Shown here: positions 17,428 through 31,289 of the stretch, piece after piece
Layout of the letters: the number at the start of each line of letters is the position of its first letter
How positions within the stretch are numbered: the first letter of the stretch is position 1
Source of the DNA: Poseidonocella sedimentorum
GTDB taxonomy: Bacteria > Pseudomonadota > Alphaproteobacteria > Rhodobacterales > Rhodobacteraceae
Assembly: GCF_900116005.1 (NCBI RefSeq)
Contig: NZ_FOYI01000003.1
Location: 62,001-126,000, forward strand
Direction of reading: 5' to 3'
Length of the DNA stretch: 64,000 nucleotides
Notes under the pieces: generated by a model
Seen by the model: only the letters and a program-made list of their open reading frames with translations
The model's database searches: none
Told to the model about the DNA's origin: nothing
Made by a program: the position numbers and the translations under genes

Positions 17428-17531
17428 TCGCGCGGCCGGGGCCCATCATGCGGTATGGCGGCTTTCAACTTTGACAAGACCTGCGCGGGTGGGTAGTCAC
17501 ATCCTGAGCAATCAATGAGCAGGGTGTGGGC

Positions 17532-19913
17532 ATGGCAGAGCAGGATCGGAGCGCCGCAGGCGGTGTCGCACAGGGTCAGGCACGGGTGCGAAACGGGGCG
17601 CAGATGCGAAACGCAGCGCGGCTGCGCAACGGGGCAGGGGGCGCGCTTCTCGCGCTGAGCCTCGCGCTGCCCGCAAGCGTCGCCGTCACGCCCGCGATCG
17701 CCCAGAGCTATGCGTTCAACACCGTGCAGATCGAGGGCAACCGCCGGGTCGAGGATGGCACGATCCTGAGCTATGCGGGCATCGCGCGGGGCCAGAGCCT
17801 GAGCGCGGCCGAGCTCAACGACGCCTATCAGAACCTCGTCCAGTCCGGCCTGTTCGAAAGTGTCGAGCTGACGCCGCGCGGCGCGACGCTGCGGATCGAT
17901 GTGGTCGAGTACCCCACGATCAGTGTGATCAATTTCGAGGGCAACGCCCGGATCGGCGACGAAGAGCTCTCCGCGCTTGTCCGCTCCCAGACCCGCCGCG
18001 CCTACAGCCCCAGCACCGCCGAGCAGGACGCCGCCACCATCACCGACGCCTATGTCCAGCAGGGCCGGCTCTCGGCCGTGGTGACGCCGCGGATCATCCG
18101 CCGGGCGGACAACCGCGTGGACCTTGTCTTCGAGATATTCGAGGGCGGCAATGTCGAGATCGAACGGCTGAGTTTCGTCGGCAACCGCGCCTATTCGGAC
18201 CGCCGCCTGCGCCGCGAGCTGGAGACGAAACAGGCCGGACTGCTGCGCCTTCTGGTGCAGCGCGACACCTATGTCGCGGACCGGATCGAGTTCGACAAGC
18301 AACTCCTGCGCGATTTCTACCAGCATCGCGGCTATGTCGATTTCCGCACCAATTCGGTCAGCGCCGAGGTCGCGCGCGAGCGTGACGGGGTGTTCCTGAC
18401 GTTCAACGTGACCGAGGGCCAGCAATTCCGCTTTGGCGCGGTTCTGGCGACAAGCGATCTGCCCGAGGTTGATACCGAGCTCTTTCAGCGCGCGATCCGC
18501 ATCCGCTCCGGCGCGGTCTATTCGCCGCTCACGGTGGAAGAGGTCATCGAACGGATGGAGGGGATCGCGCTGCGCGAGGGGCTCGATTTCGTCCGGGTCG
18601 AGCCGCGCGTGACGCGCAATGACCGGGACCTGACGCTCGACGTGGAGTTCATCCTGACGCGCGGGCCGCGGGTCTTTGTCGAGCGGATCGACATTGAGGG
18701 CAACACCACCACGCTCGATCGTGTCGTGCGTCGGCAATTCCGCGTGGTCGAGGGTGATCCGTTCAACCCGCGCGAGATTCGCCAGAGCGCCGAACGCATC
18801 CGCGCGCTCGGCTTTTTCGCCAACGCCGATGTGAACGCGCGCGAAGGCTCCGCGCCCGATCAGGTCGTGATCGACGTGGACGTGACCGAACAGCCCACGG
18901 GCTCGTTTTCGCTCGGCGCGAACTATTCGACCTCGGACGGGTTTGGCGTCGTGGCCTCGCTCTCCGAGCGCAATTTCCTCGGCCGCGGGCAACATCTGAA
19001 CTTCGGCATCTCGACCTCCGCGGGCAATCGCCGCTTCACCCTGGGCTTTGCCGAGCCGGCTTTCCTTGCGCGCGATCTGCGCTTCGGGCTGAACCTGTCC
19101 TACGGCGAGACCGACAACGACGACGCGCTCTACGACACCGCGCGGGCGACGATCTCGCCCTCCTTCACCTTCCCGGTCAGCCCCAACGGCCGGCTTCAGC
19201 TGCGTTATACCGCAAGCTATACCGATCTTTTCAACGTCGATGACGACGCCAGCGTCGTGATCCAGAACGAGGCGGACGAGAGCAGCCGCTGGAGCAGTGC
19301 GCTCGGCTATACCTACAGCTACGATTCGCGCCGCACCGGGCTCGATGCCGAGACCGGGGTCGTGCTGAGCTTCGGGCAAGATCTCGGCGGGATCGGCGGC
19401 GATGTCTCCTACATCCAGACCAGCGCCAGCGCGCGCGGGCAGATGAAGGTTCTGGCCGAGGAAGTGACCTTGCGCGCCACGCTGGAAGGCGGCGCGCTGC
19501 ATTACAACGACGATGACAATTCCCGCGTCACCGACCGGTATTTCATGGGCCCCTCGATCATGCGCGGCTTCGAGCCGGGCGGCATTGGCCCGCGCGACGC
19601 GGACACCGACGACGCGCTCGGCGGCAACTTCTACGCGGTGGCCCGGTTCGAGCTCGGCTTCCCGCTCGGCTTGCCGGAGGAATACGGGCTCTCGGCGGGT
19701 CTCTTCTATGATATCGGCTCGGTCTGGGACGTGGGCGAGACCTATGAGGCGGACGTGCTCTACGATGATTTCACCCTCCGGCAGGTGGCGGGTGTGTCGC
19801 TCTTCTGGGCGACGCCGATCGGCCCGCTGCGCTTCAACTGGAGCAACGCCTTCGACAAGCAGGACCGGGATGAGGATCAGGAGTTCGACCTGACAATCTC
19901 CACCAGCTTCTGA
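17532..19913 (+). CDS. bamA: Outer membrane assembly factor BamA
   Basis: A roughly 793-residue Omp85 protein that inserts beta-barrel proteins into the outer membrane. After a signal sequence ending in AIAQS, five POTRA repeats follow (YAFNTVQIEGNRRVEDGTIL, YPTISVINFEGNARIGDEEL, VEIERLSFVGNRAYSDRRL and so on). The barrel starts around GSFSLGANYSTSDGFG, includes the RGFEPGGIGPRD lid-lock loop, and ends in DLTISTSF with the C-terminal aromatic. The N-terminus is odd: three 18-nt repeats (17586-17639) encode (V/M/L)RN(G/A)A-type units before the hydrophobic core. A start at ATG 17604 would give a conventional signal peptide and is a serious alternative. Confidence 0.95.
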   Translation: MAEQDRSAAGGVAQGQARVRNGAQMRNAARLRNGAGGALLALSLALPASVAVTPAIAQSYAFNTVQIEGNRRVEDGTILSYAGIARGQSLSAAELNDAYQNLVQSGLFESVELTPRGATLRIDVVEYPTISVINFEGNARIGDEELSALVRSQTRRAYSPSTAEQDAATITDAYVQQGRLSAVVTPRIIRRADNRVDLVFEIFEGGNVEIERLSFVGNRAYSDRRLRRELETKQAGLLRLLVQRDTYVADRIEFDKQLLRDFYQHRGYVDFRTNSVSAEVARERDGVFLTFNVTEGQQFRFGAVLATSDLPEVDTELFQRAIRIRSGAVYSPLTVEEVIERMEGIALREGLDFVRVEPRVTRNDRDLTLDVEFILTRGPRVFVERIDIEGNTTTLDRVVRRQFRVVEGDPFNPREIRQSAERIRALGFFANADVNAREGSAPDQVVIDVDVTEQPTGSFSLGANYSTSDGFGVVASLSERNFLGRGQHLNFGISTSAGNRRFTLGFAEPAFLARDLRFGLNLSYGETDNDDALYDTARATISPSFTFPVSPNGRLQLRYTASYTDLFNVDDDASVVIQNEADESSRWSSALGYTYSYDSRRTGLDAETGVVLSFGQDLGGIGGDVSYIQTSASARGQMKVLAEEVTLRATLEGGALHYNDDDNSRVTDRYFMGPSIMRGFEPGGIGPRDADTDDALGGNFYAVARFELGFPLGLPEEYGLSAGLFYDIGSVWDVGETYEADVLYDDFTLRQVAGVSLFWATPIGPLRFNWSNAFDKQDRDEDQEFDLTISTSF
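17586..17639 (+). repeat. Three 18-nt tandem repeats at the bamA 5' end
   Basis: Units 17586-17603, 17604-17621 and 17622-17639 share the pattern (g/a/c)TGCG(a/c)AACG. They encode VRNGAQ, MRNAAR and LRNGAG. The repeat adds positive charge ahead of the signal-peptide core and also offers alternative GTG/ATG starts. Confidence 0.6.
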
Positions 19914-19915
19914 TC

Positions 19916-20545
19916 ATGGCCGGTTGGCGTTTCTTCGGGCTGTGTACCGGTCTGGCGATCGGGCTGGCTCTGGCCGGCGCCGCGCCGCAAACGGCTCAGG
20001 CCCAGACGGCCCCGTCCACGGGCGTGGTGAAAAGCGCCGTGCTGACCATCGAGCCGGATCGCTTCTTTGCCCAGTCGCTCTACGGGCGGCGGGTCGCGAG
20101 TGAAATAGAGCGCGCCTCGCTGGAGCTGGCGGCGGAAAACCGCCGGATCGAATCGGAGCTCACCGAAGAAGAACAGCGGCTCACCGACCTGCGCCAGACG
20201 CTCGATGCCGAGACCTTCCGCCAAGAGGCCGAAGAGTTCGACACGCGCGTCCAATCGATCCGCCGGGCGCAGGAAGCCAAGCACATCTCGCTCCTGCGCC
20301 AGCGCGAAGAGGCGCAGATCACCTTTCTCAACGCGGTTCGCCCCGTCCTGACCCAGATGATGCAGGAGCGCGGCGCGGCGGTCATCGTGGAGCGGCGCAG
20401 CGTGGTGTTTTCCATCAGCTCCATCGACATCACCGATGCCGCCATCGCCCGCATCGACGCGGTGCTCGGCGACGGGCTGGAGAGCGCGGCTCCGGGCGGC
20501 GGCGAAACCCCGGCCCCGGCGCCGGAGGGCGGCGCGGCGGACTGA
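19916..20545 (+). CDS. OmpH/Skp-family periplasmic chaperone
   Basis: A 209-residue periplasmic protein with a signal peptide (residues 1-29, cut near TAQAQ). A long charged helical region (about 60-150) with [26 protein letters not shown] spacing is typical of the Skp coiled-coil tentacles, and a Pro/Gly/Ala-rich tail follows. Skp holds unfolded outer-membrane proteins for BamA. It starts 2 nt after the bamA stop. The shared axis [16 protein letters not shown] near the C-terminus matches the OmpH family. Confidence 0.88.
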   Translation: MAGWRFFGLCTGLAIGLALAGAAPQTAQAQTAPSTGVVKSAVLTIEPDRFFAQSLYGRRVASEIERASLELAAENRRIESELTEEEQRLTDLRQTLDAETFRQEAEEFDTRVQSIRRAQEAKHISLLRQREEAQITFLNAVRPVLTQMMQERGAAVIVERRSVVFSISSIDITDAAIARIDAVLGDGLESAAPGGGETPAPAPEGGAAD

Positions 20546-20633
20546 CCCCGCGCGCCGGACCGCTTGCCCAGTGACGGACTGCTTGCTAGGGGTGAGCGCA
20601 CCAACGAGCAACAACATCGAGGAGGCCGGAGCC

Positions 20634-21104
20634 GTGACGGAAGACAACACCACGGCGGATATCGCGCTGATCCAACGCATCATTCCGCACCGCTACCCGT
20701 TCCTCCTCGTCGATCGCGTGATCGAGATGGATGGCTATGCCTCGGCCACGGGGATCAAGAACGTGACCATGAACGAGCCGCATTTTCAGGGCCATTTCCC
20801 CGGCAAGCCGATCATGCCGGGCGTGACGATCATCGAGGCGATGGCCCAGACGGCGGCGGTCATGGTGGGCAATGCCATCGGCATGGCCGATAAGAACATG
20901 CTCGTTTACTTCATGTCGATCGACAAGGCCAAGTTCCGCCGGATGGTCGTCCCCGGGGACCGGCTCGAGATGAAGATGGAGACCCTGCGCGGCAAGCCCG
21001 GCGGCAAGATCTGGCGCTTTGGCGGACGGGCGGAGGTCGAGGGCGAGTTGGCCGCCGAGGCCGAGTTCACCGCGATGATGGACACCGGAGCCGCAAATGG
21101 CTGA
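20634..21104 (+). CDS. fabZ: 3-hydroxyacyl-ACP dehydratase FabZ
   Basis: A 156-residue hot-dog-fold dehydratase of fatty-acid elongation. The catalytic His is in [13 protein letters not shown], and the [23 protein letters not shown] signature carries the catalytic Glu. A GTG start at 20634 is chosen because GAGGAGG lies 8 nt upstream and the preceding frame is not conserved. It overlaps lpxA by 8 bp. No lpxD gene lies between skp and fabZ, unlike in enterobacteria or Caulobacter. Confidence 0.96.
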   Translation: MTEDNTTADIALIQRIIPHRYPFLLVDRVIEMDGYASATGIKNVTMNEPHFQGHFPGKPIMPGVTIIEAMAQTAAVMVGNAIGMADKNMLVYFMSIDKAKFRRMVVPGDRLEMKMETLRGKPGGKIWRFGGRAEVEGELAAEAEFTAMMDTGAANG

Positions 21105-21885
21105 AACCGTGATCCACCCCTCGGCGGTGATCGAGGCGGGGGCCGAGATCGGGATCGGCTGCGTGATCGGGCCCTTCTGCGTGATCGGGCCCAATGTTCG
21201 GCTCGGGGCCGGCGTGGTGCTGAAATCCCACGTCGTCGTGAGCGGCGAGACCAGCATCGGCGACGAAACGGTGGTCTTTCCCTTCGCGGTCATTGGCGAG
21301 ATCCCGCAGGATCTGAAATTCCGCGGCGAGACCTCCCGGCTTGAGATCGGCGCGCGCAACCGCATCCGCGAACATGTCACCATGAACACCGGAACCGACG
21401 GCGGCGGCGGGCTCACCCGTGTGGGCGATGACGGGCTCTTCATGGCCGGCTGCCATATCGCGCATGATTGTGTCGTCGGCGACCGGGTCATCGTGGTCAA
21501 CAACGCCGCCCTCGCGGGGCATTGCGTGATCGAGGATGACGTGATCATCGGGGGGCTCAGCGGCGTGCATCAATGGGTGCGCATCGGCAAGGGTGCGATC
21601 ATCGGCGCGCTTTCGATGGTGACCAACGACGTGATCCCCCACGGGCTGGTGCAGGGGCCGCGCGGCGAGCTTGACGGGCTCAATCTCGTTGGCCTCAAAC
21701 GGCGCGGCGTGGCGCGCTCCGATATCACCGCGCTGCGGGCCGCGTTCCAGATGCTGGCGCAGGGCGAGGGCAATTTCGCCGAACGCGCCAAGCGGCTCTC
21801 CGAAGAGACCGACAGCGACTATGTCCGCGAAATCACCGCCTTCATCATGGGCGAGACGGACCGCTCGTTCCTCACGCCGAAATGA
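21097..21885 (+). CDS. lpxA: UDP-N-acetylglucosamine acyltransferase
   Basis: A 262-residue left-handed beta-helix enzyme catalysing the first step of lipid A synthesis. Hexapeptide repeats run through residues 5-190 ([20 protein letters not shown]...). The catalytic-His region [24 protein letters not shown], the [10 protein letters not shown] substrate-loop motif and a C-terminal helical domain are present. It overlaps fabZ upstream and lpxI downstream (ATGA), so the lipid A genes are translated as a coupled group. Confidence 0.97.
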   Translation: MAETVIHPSAVIEAGAEIGIGCVIGPFCVIGPNVRLGAGVVLKSHVVVSGETSIGDETVVFPFAVIGEIPQDLKFRGETSRLEIGARNRIREHVTMNTGTDGGGGLTRVGDDGLFMAGCHIAHDCVVGDRVIVVNNAALAGHCVIEDDVIIGGLSGVHQWVRIGKGAIIGALSMVTNDVIPHGLVQGPRGELDGLNLVGLKRRGVARSDITALRAAFQMLAQGEGNFAERAKRLSEETDSDYVREITAFIMGETDRSFLTPK

Positions 21886-22658
21886 GGGCGCTGATTGCCG
21901 GGCGCGGGCGCTTGCCGGAGCTGGTGGCCGAGGCGGGGCCGGTGCTTGTCTGCGCGCTGGAGGGGCAGGGGCCGGAGCGGCTATCGCCCGCGCTGACCTT
22001 CCGGCTCGAACATCTGGGCACGTTTCTGGAGGACCTTTCGCACCGGGGCGTGACCGAGATATGCCTCGCCGGGGCCATCGATCGGCCCGGCTTCGACCCT
22101 GCCGGTCTGGATGCGGCCACCGCGCCTTTGGTGCCGGTTCTGGCGAAAGCGATTCACTCAGGCGACGACGGCGCCCTGCGCGCCATCATCGAGCTGCTGG
22201 AGGCGCGCGGCATCGGCGTGATGGGTGCGCATGAGATCGTCCCTGACCTTGTGGCGCAGGCGGGCGTGCTCGCAGGCCAAATCGATCCGCAGGCCGAGGC
22301 CGACGCCGCCCGGGGCATGGCGCTGCTTGACACGCTCGCGCCGCTCGACGTGGGCCAGGCCTGTGTTGCGGGCGCCGGGCAAATCCTCGGGATCGAAGCC
22401 GCCGGCGGCACGGCCTGGATGCTTGCGACCCTTCCCGACACCCCGCAGCGCGCCGAGGGCTTGCTCGTCAAGGCCGCCAAGCCCGGACAGGACCGCCGCG
22501 CCGACCTGCCCGCCATCGGCCCCGACACCGTGGCCCAAGCCGCCGAGGCCGGGCTGCGCGGCATCGTCCTTCGCGCAGGCGACGTGATGATCCTGGACCG
22601 GCCCGAGGTCATCGCGGCTGCCAAGGCCGCAAACCTCCTCCTCTGGGCGCGGGCATGA
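21882..22658 (+). CDS. lpxI: UDP-2,3-diacylglucosamine pyrophosphatase LpxI
   Basis: A 258-residue DUF1009 protein, the alphaproteobacterial replacement for LpxH that hydrolyses UDP-2,3-diacylglucosamine to lipid X and UMP. It begins [69 protein letters not shown] and GTAWMLATLP follow. Late LpxI features (KAAKPGQDRRADLPAIGPDTV, with the catalytic Asp in the DRRADLP context) are intact. It overlaps lpxA and lpxB by 4 bp each. Confidence 0.95.
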   Translation: MRALIAGRGRLPELVAEAGPVLVCALEGQGPERLSPALTFRLEHLGTFLEDLSHRGVTEICLAGAIDRPGFDPAGLDAATAPLVPVLAKAIHSGDDGALRAIIELLEARGIGVMGAHEIVPDLVAQAGVLAGQIDPQAEADAARGMALLDTLAPLDVGQACVAGAGQILGIEAAGGTAWMLATLPDTPQRAEGLLVKAAKPGQDRRADLPAIGPDTVAQAAEAGLRGIVLRAGDVMILDRPEVIAAAKAANLLLWARA

Positions 22659-23818
22659 GCCGCCCCTTGCGCGTCTTTCTGATCGCGGGCGAGCCCTCCG
22701 GCGACAAGCTCGGCGCGGCGCTGATGGAGGGGCTCAAGAGCCTCGCGCCGGGCGTGACGTTCTCAGGTGTCGGCGGGCCGCGCATGGAAGAGCAGGGGCT
22801 CTCGAGCCGCTTTCCCATGGAAGAGCTCTCGGTCATGGGCCTCACCGAAATCCTGCCGAAATACCTCCCCCTGCGCCGCCGCATGATCGAGACGGCCGAC
22901 GCGGTGATCTCTGAGGCGCCGGATGTGCTCATCACCATCGACAGCCCGGAATTCTGCCTGCGCGTTGCGCGGCGGGTGAAGGCCGCGAGCGATATCCGGA
23001 CGGTGCATTACGTCGCGCCCTCGGTCTGGGCCTGGCGGCCGAAGCGGGCCACCCACATGGCGCGTTTCATCGACCACGTGCTCGCGCTTCTGCCCTTCGA
23101 GCCGCCCTACATGTCGGCCGCCGGGATGCGCTGCGATTTCGTGGGCCACCCGGTCGTCACCGATCCGCAGGCGAGCCCCGAAGAAAGCGCCACGCTGAGC
23201 GCCGAACTCGGGCTCGGCGATGCGCCGACGCTCCTGCTCCTGCCCGGCTCGCGCGGCTCCGAACTCAAGCGGCTGTTGCCGATCTTCGGCGAGACCGTCG
23301 CGCGGCTTCTGGCCGAACGCCCCGATCTGCGCCTGATCCTGCCCGTCGCGACGCCGCGCGGCCTGCCCTTGGTGCGCGATGCGGTGGCGGGCTGGGCCCG
23401 GGCGCCCGATCTGATCGACCCCACCGCGCCGGACTATGCCGCGCGCAAACGGGCCGCCTTCGCCCTCTCCGACGCGGCGCTCGCCGCTTCCGGGACCGTT
23501 TCGCTGGAGCTTGCCGCGGCGGGCACGCCGATGGTCATCGCCTATGACATGTCGCCCCTGAGCCGGATGATCCTGAGCCGGATGCTGCGGATTGACACGG
23601 TCACGCTGGTCAATCTGGTGAGCGAGACGCGGCAGGTGCCTGAATTCATCGGTGCGGCCTGTCAGCCCGACCGGATCGCCCCGGCGGTTTCCAGCCTCCT
23701 GATCGCGCCGGAGCCGCAGCAGGAGGCCCTCCGCCTGACCATGGAGCGCCTTGGCCGAGGCGGCGAGGCACCGGGCCTGCGCGCGGCGCGAGCTGTGTTG
23801 GACGGGCTGGGGCGTTAG
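22655..23818 (+). CDS. lpxB: Lipid-A-disaccharide synthase
   Basis: A 387-residue GT-B fold glycosyltransferase (GT19) joining lipid X with UDP-diacylglucosamine at the inner membrane. Seen are FLIAGEPSGDKLGAALMEGL, FSGVGGPRMEEQGL, HYVAPSVWAWRPKRA, CDFVGHPVVTDPQ, LLLLPGSRGSELKRLLPIF and the late AASGTVSLELAAAGTPMVIAYDMSPLS. It is the last gene of the envelope run; the palindrome at 23848-23867 follows its stop by 29 nt. Confidence 0.97.
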   Translation: MSRPLRVFLIAGEPSGDKLGAALMEGLKSLAPGVTFSGVGGPRMEEQGLSSRFPMEELSVMGLTEILPKYLPLRRRMIETADAVISEAPDVLITIDSPEFCLRVARRVKAASDIRTVHYVAPSVWAWRPKRATHMARFIDHVLALLPFEPPYMSAAGMRCDFVGHPVVTDPQASPEESATLSAELGLGDAPTLLLLPGSRGSELKRLLPIFGETVARLLAERPDLRLILPVATPRGLPLVRDAVAGWARAPDLIDPTAPDYAARKRAAFALSDAALAASGTVSLELAAAGTPMVIAYDMSPLSRMILSRMLRIDTVTLVNLVSETRQVPEFIGAACQPDRIAPAVSSLLIAPEPQQEALRLTMERLGRGGEAPGLRAARAVLDGLGR

Positions 23819-23847
23819 GCGCGCTGCGACCGCGCGGACGCGCAGGC

Positions 23848-23867
23848 ATTCATTGATCTCAATGAAT
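23848..23867. terminator. AT-rich palindrome between lpxB and mnmA
   Basis: ATTCATTGA (23848-23856) and TCAATGAAT (23859-23867) form a perfect inverted repeat with a 2-nt centre, followed by TTT. It lies between the convergent 3' ends of lpxB and mnmA. The low GC content and tiny loop are unusual for a terminator, and protein binding is equally possible. Confidence 0.45.
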
Positions 23868-23899
23868 TTTAACCCGCTCGCGTTGCCTCCGCGCGCAGA

Positions 23900-25042
23900 T
23901 CAGCTGCGGTGAATCCAGCCGCCGCCAAGAATCCGGGAGCCCTCGGTTTCATAAAACACACAGGCCTGTCCCGGGCTCACGCCCTCTTCGGCGATGATGA
24001 GTTCGACCTCTGCGGTTGTGTTCGACAGCGGCCGGATGACCGCCTCGCGCGGGGGGCGGGTGCTGCGCACCTTGACCGACACGCGCCACTCGTCGCGGCT
24101 GGTCAGGAGCGCATCGCCAAGCCAGTTGATCTCGCGCACCGGAACCCGCCGCGTCGCCAGCATCTCCTTGGGCCCGACGATCACATGTCGCGCTTCCACA
24201 TCGAGCTTGACCACGTAAAGCGGCTCCGAGAGCCCGCCGATCCCGAGCCCGCGCCGTTGGCCGATCGTGTAGTGAATCACCCCCTCATGGGTGCCCAGAA
24301 CGCGCCCGTCCACGTGGACAATCTCGCCCGGATCCGCCGCACCGGGGCGCAGCTTTTCGATAACACTTGCGTAGTTCCCGTTGGGCACGAAGCAGATGTC
24401 CTGGCTGTCGGGTTTGTCGGCCACGGGCAGCCCGTATTTCGCCGCCAGCGCGCGCGTCTCGTTCTTGGAGGGCAGGTGGCCGAGCGGAAAGCGCAGGAAG
24501 TCGAGCTGTTCGGGCGTGGTGGAAAACAGGAAGTAGGACTGATCGCGCCCCGCATCCGCGGCGCAATGCAGCTCCGGCCCCGAGGCGCCGACCTTGCGCT
24601 GGATGTAATGCCCCGTCGCCATGCAATCGGCGTCGAGATCCTTCGCGGTCTCCAGCAGATCCTTGAATTTCACCCGCTCGTTGCAGCGGATGCAGGGCAC
24701 AGGCGTCGCCCCGGCGAGATAGCTGTCGGCGAATTCGTCGATCACCGCGTCCTTGAAGATGTTCTCGTAATCCAGCACGTAGTGCGGAAACCCCATCTCC
24801 TCGGCCACGCGCCGGGCATCGTGAATGTCCAGCCCCGCGCAGCAGGCCCCCTTCTTGGCGAGCGCCGCGCCGTGGTCATAGAGCTGTAGCGTCACCCCCA
24901 CCACATCATAGCCCTCTTCGGCCAGTTGCGCGGCCACGACCGAGCTGTCGACGCCGCCGGACATGGCCACGACGACGCGCGTTTCAGAAGGCGGTTTGGC
25001 GAAGCCCAGCGAATTGAGGGCATCGGGACGATCAAGGGGCAT
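23900..25042 (-). CDS. mnmA: tRNA 2-thiouridylase MnmA
   Basis: A 380-residue PP-loop enzyme that installs the 2-thio group on U34 of tRNA-Lys, -Glu and -Gln. The ATP pyrophosphatase motif is [18 protein letters not shown] (about 24). The catalytic Cys pair comes from [15 protein letters not shown] (about 130) and [11 protein letters not shown] (about 228), with TGHYIQRK and [13 protein letters not shown] between and after. Length and motifs are canonical. It is divergent from sciP, and the 126-bp gap must hold both promoters. Confidence 0.96.
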   Translation of the reverse strand: MPLDRPDALNSLGFAKPPSETRVVVAMSGGVDSSVVAAQLAEEGYDVVGVTLQLYDHGAALAKKGACCAGLDIHDARRVAEEMGFPHYVLDYENIFKDAVIDEFADSYLAGATPVPCIRCNERVKFKDLLETAKDLDADCMATGHYIQRKVGASGPELHCAADAGRDQSYFLFSTTPEQLDFLRFPLGHLPSKNETRALAAKYGLPVADKPDSQDICFVPNGNYASVIEKLRPGAADPGEIVHVDGRVLGTHEGVIHYTIGQRRGLGIGGLSEPLYVVKLDVEARHVIVGPKEMLATRRVPVREINWLGDALLTSRDEWRVSVKVRSTRPPREAVIRPLSNTTAEVELIIAEEGVSPGQACVFYETEGSRILGGGWIHRS

Positions 25043-25168
25043 GCGACTCTCCGAGGAATAGAGCGGGAATATAGGAAAATCCTAATTATTCTCAAGGCCC
25101 GGTTTCACTCCCCGTTAAAGCCTCCTCTGCATGGTCTCAACCCATTGAAATATCTTAGGGTGAGTGGG

Positions 25169-25447
25169 ATGTATCTTAAAAAGATCGAGGGGCTTCGAAC
25201 GGTGACCCTCCCGGATGGATCGGTGCTGAGCCAGACCGATTTGCCGCCGAGCGAGACGAGACGCTGGGTGGCGTCGCGCAAGGCGGCGGTCGTCAATGGC
25301 GTCCGTTACGGGTTGATTTCACGGGAAAATGCCAAGGAACGCTACGGGTTGTCGGATGAGGAGCTCGATGAGTGGCTCAATGCGGTCAAGGTTCACGGAA
25401 CCGACGCGCTCAAGACCACGTCAATACAAAAATATAGACAACCTTGA
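25169..25447 (+). CDS. sciP: SciP-type CtrA inhibitor (DUF1153)
   Basis: A 92-residue DUF1153 protein beginning MYLKKIEGLRTVTLPDGSVL, with ETRRWVASRKAAVVNGVRYG, ISRENAKERYGLSDEELDEW and the C-terminal IQKYRQP. This is the near-invariant sequence of Caulobacter SciP, a helix-turn-helix protein that binds near CtrA target promoters and blocks CtrA-activated transcription. It lies directly upstream of ctrA on the same strand, a conserved pairing. AGGGTGAG precedes the ATG. Function is inferred from homology; in roseobacters the CtrA regulon is mostly motility and gene-transfer-agent genes rather than essential cell cycle. Confidence 0.9.
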   Translation: MYLKKIEGLRTVTLPDGSVLSQTDLPPSETRRWVASRKAAVVNGVRYGLISRENAKERYGLSDEELDEWLNAVKVHGTDALKTTSIQKYRQP

Positions 25448-25474
25448 GTTGAATATGTCAAAACTGGTTAATCA

Positions 25475-25489
25475 GTAACGCTAGATTAA
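25475..25489 (+). promoter_or_regulatory. Candidate CtrA box upstream of ctrA
   Basis: GTAA-CGCTAGA-TTAA matches the CtrA consensus TTAA-N7-TTAA at seven of eight fixed positions. It lies 52 bp before the ctrA start, and three further TTAA half-sites occur at 25468, 25505 and 25538. This points to CtrA autoregulation and a site where SciP could interfere. Confidence 0.6.
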
Positions 25490-25540
25490 CCTTTGTTGGA
25501 GAGGTTAACGTTGGCTGTGTGAGATAACTGGAGCAAGTTA

Positions 25541-30610
<5,070 letters not shown>

Positions 30611-30638
30611 GTGCGTCCGTTCCGGAATGTTCGCGAAT

Positions 30639-30653
30639 GTTCTTAAAAAGTTC
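30639..30653 (+). promoter_or_regulatory. LexA (SOS) box
   Basis: GTTC (30639-30642), seven bases (TTAAAAA), GTTC (30650-30653) is an exact match to the alphaproteobacterial LexA operator GTTC-N7-GTTC. A third GTTC begins at 30629. The box lies 63 bp before the start of the 40-residue membrane protein gene and downstream of recG, so it should regulate the small gene. Confidence 0.75.
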
Positions 30654-30716
30654 TTTACATTTCGCCGGGCAAATGAGAACAAAGTGGCAACTTATCGTTC
30701 TAAAACGGAGCGCCTC

Positions 30717-30839
30717 ATGTTTGACCATATCCGCCGCATTCTTACGCATGACCGTCTGGCCTTTGCCGAGGACCTGATCGGCGTGAGCGCACTTGTGACC
30801 ATGCTCTTTGTCGGGCTTTTGCTCCCCGGAGCGTTCTGA
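30717..30839 (+). CDS. SOS-associated 40-residue membrane protein
   Basis: A 40-residue open frame MFDHIRRILTHDRLAFAEDL followed by a single hydrophobic segment (about 20-38, ending LLLPGAF). An ACGGAG ribosome site lies 6 nt before the ATG. The amphipathic basic N-terminus followed by one membrane helix predicts an inner-membrane protein with N-terminus in the cytoplasm. The exact LexA box upstream predicts induction by DNA damage. Caulobacter SidA, a 29-residue SOS-induced membrane peptide, blocks division through FtsW; this protein could play an analogous role, but no sequence similarity is claimed. It is not a known family to me. Confidence 0.7.
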   Translation: MFDHIRRILTHDRLAFAEDLIGVSALVTMLFVGLLLPGAF

Positions 30840-31289
30840 GCCGTCTTTTCCGTTATCTGCCGTTGATCACTTTTCTGCCTGCGATCTCTGGGCCGACCGG
30901 GTTGCCCTGTCCCCCTGGCGCTGCGATCTCTGCCTGCCTGCGGAGCTCGCGCGGGGCCCTTGCCCGGCCCCGATGCCCGATCTGCCCGACCTGAGGGATT
31001 GCACCTTTCCGCCGCCGCCTGTCATGGGCGTGCGGCGGTTTTTTTGTCACCGGGGGCGCCGATCTTGCGGATCGCCTTGATTCGAGCCCTGTTTTCGAGC
31101 GTGCCTTCCGTTGCGGCATCCATGGCGCTTTGAGCGCCCGTTTACAGGCTCATCGATCAAAAAACGTTTTTGGCTTGAGGAATCCGGTTTCGAGGCTATT
31201 CCACTGCCCGGGGCGAGGCGTTACGGTCGCGCCACTAGCAACGATCCGCGCGGCCGGGAGAGCCGCGTTTTTGACAGGGAGGAAACTCA
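30840..31289 (+). other. 450-bp non-coding region with hairpins and TRAP promoter region
   Basis: No convincing gene is present. From left to right it holds: two copies of a CTGCGATCTCTG word (near 30879 and 30921), a GGGGCC/GGCCCC hairpin (30953-30971), the strong terminator at 31009-31045, a GGCGC/GCGCC hairpin (31124-31138), and a symmetric AAAAACGTTTTT (31160-31171) about 120 bp before the TRAP gene. The part before 31045 could be the 3' end of the small-gene mRNA or a separate small RNA. Confidence 0.4.
31009..31045 (+). terminator. Strong intrinsic terminator
   Basis: CCGCCGC (31009-31015) pairs with GCGGCGG (31032-31038), with an inner CGCC/GGCG stem, followed by seven T. It lies 170 bp downstream of the small SOS gene and reads in the plus direction. 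Confidence 0.85.

Noticed and set aside
16845-19502. 885-codon antisense frame across rseP-bamA
   Set aside because: It is the mirror of high-GC codon bias in the real plus-strand genes and contains no conserved domain.
30808-31080. 90-codon frame after the small SOS gene
   Set aside because: It runs through a strong terminator and a set of hairpins, and the peptide has no recognisable pattern.
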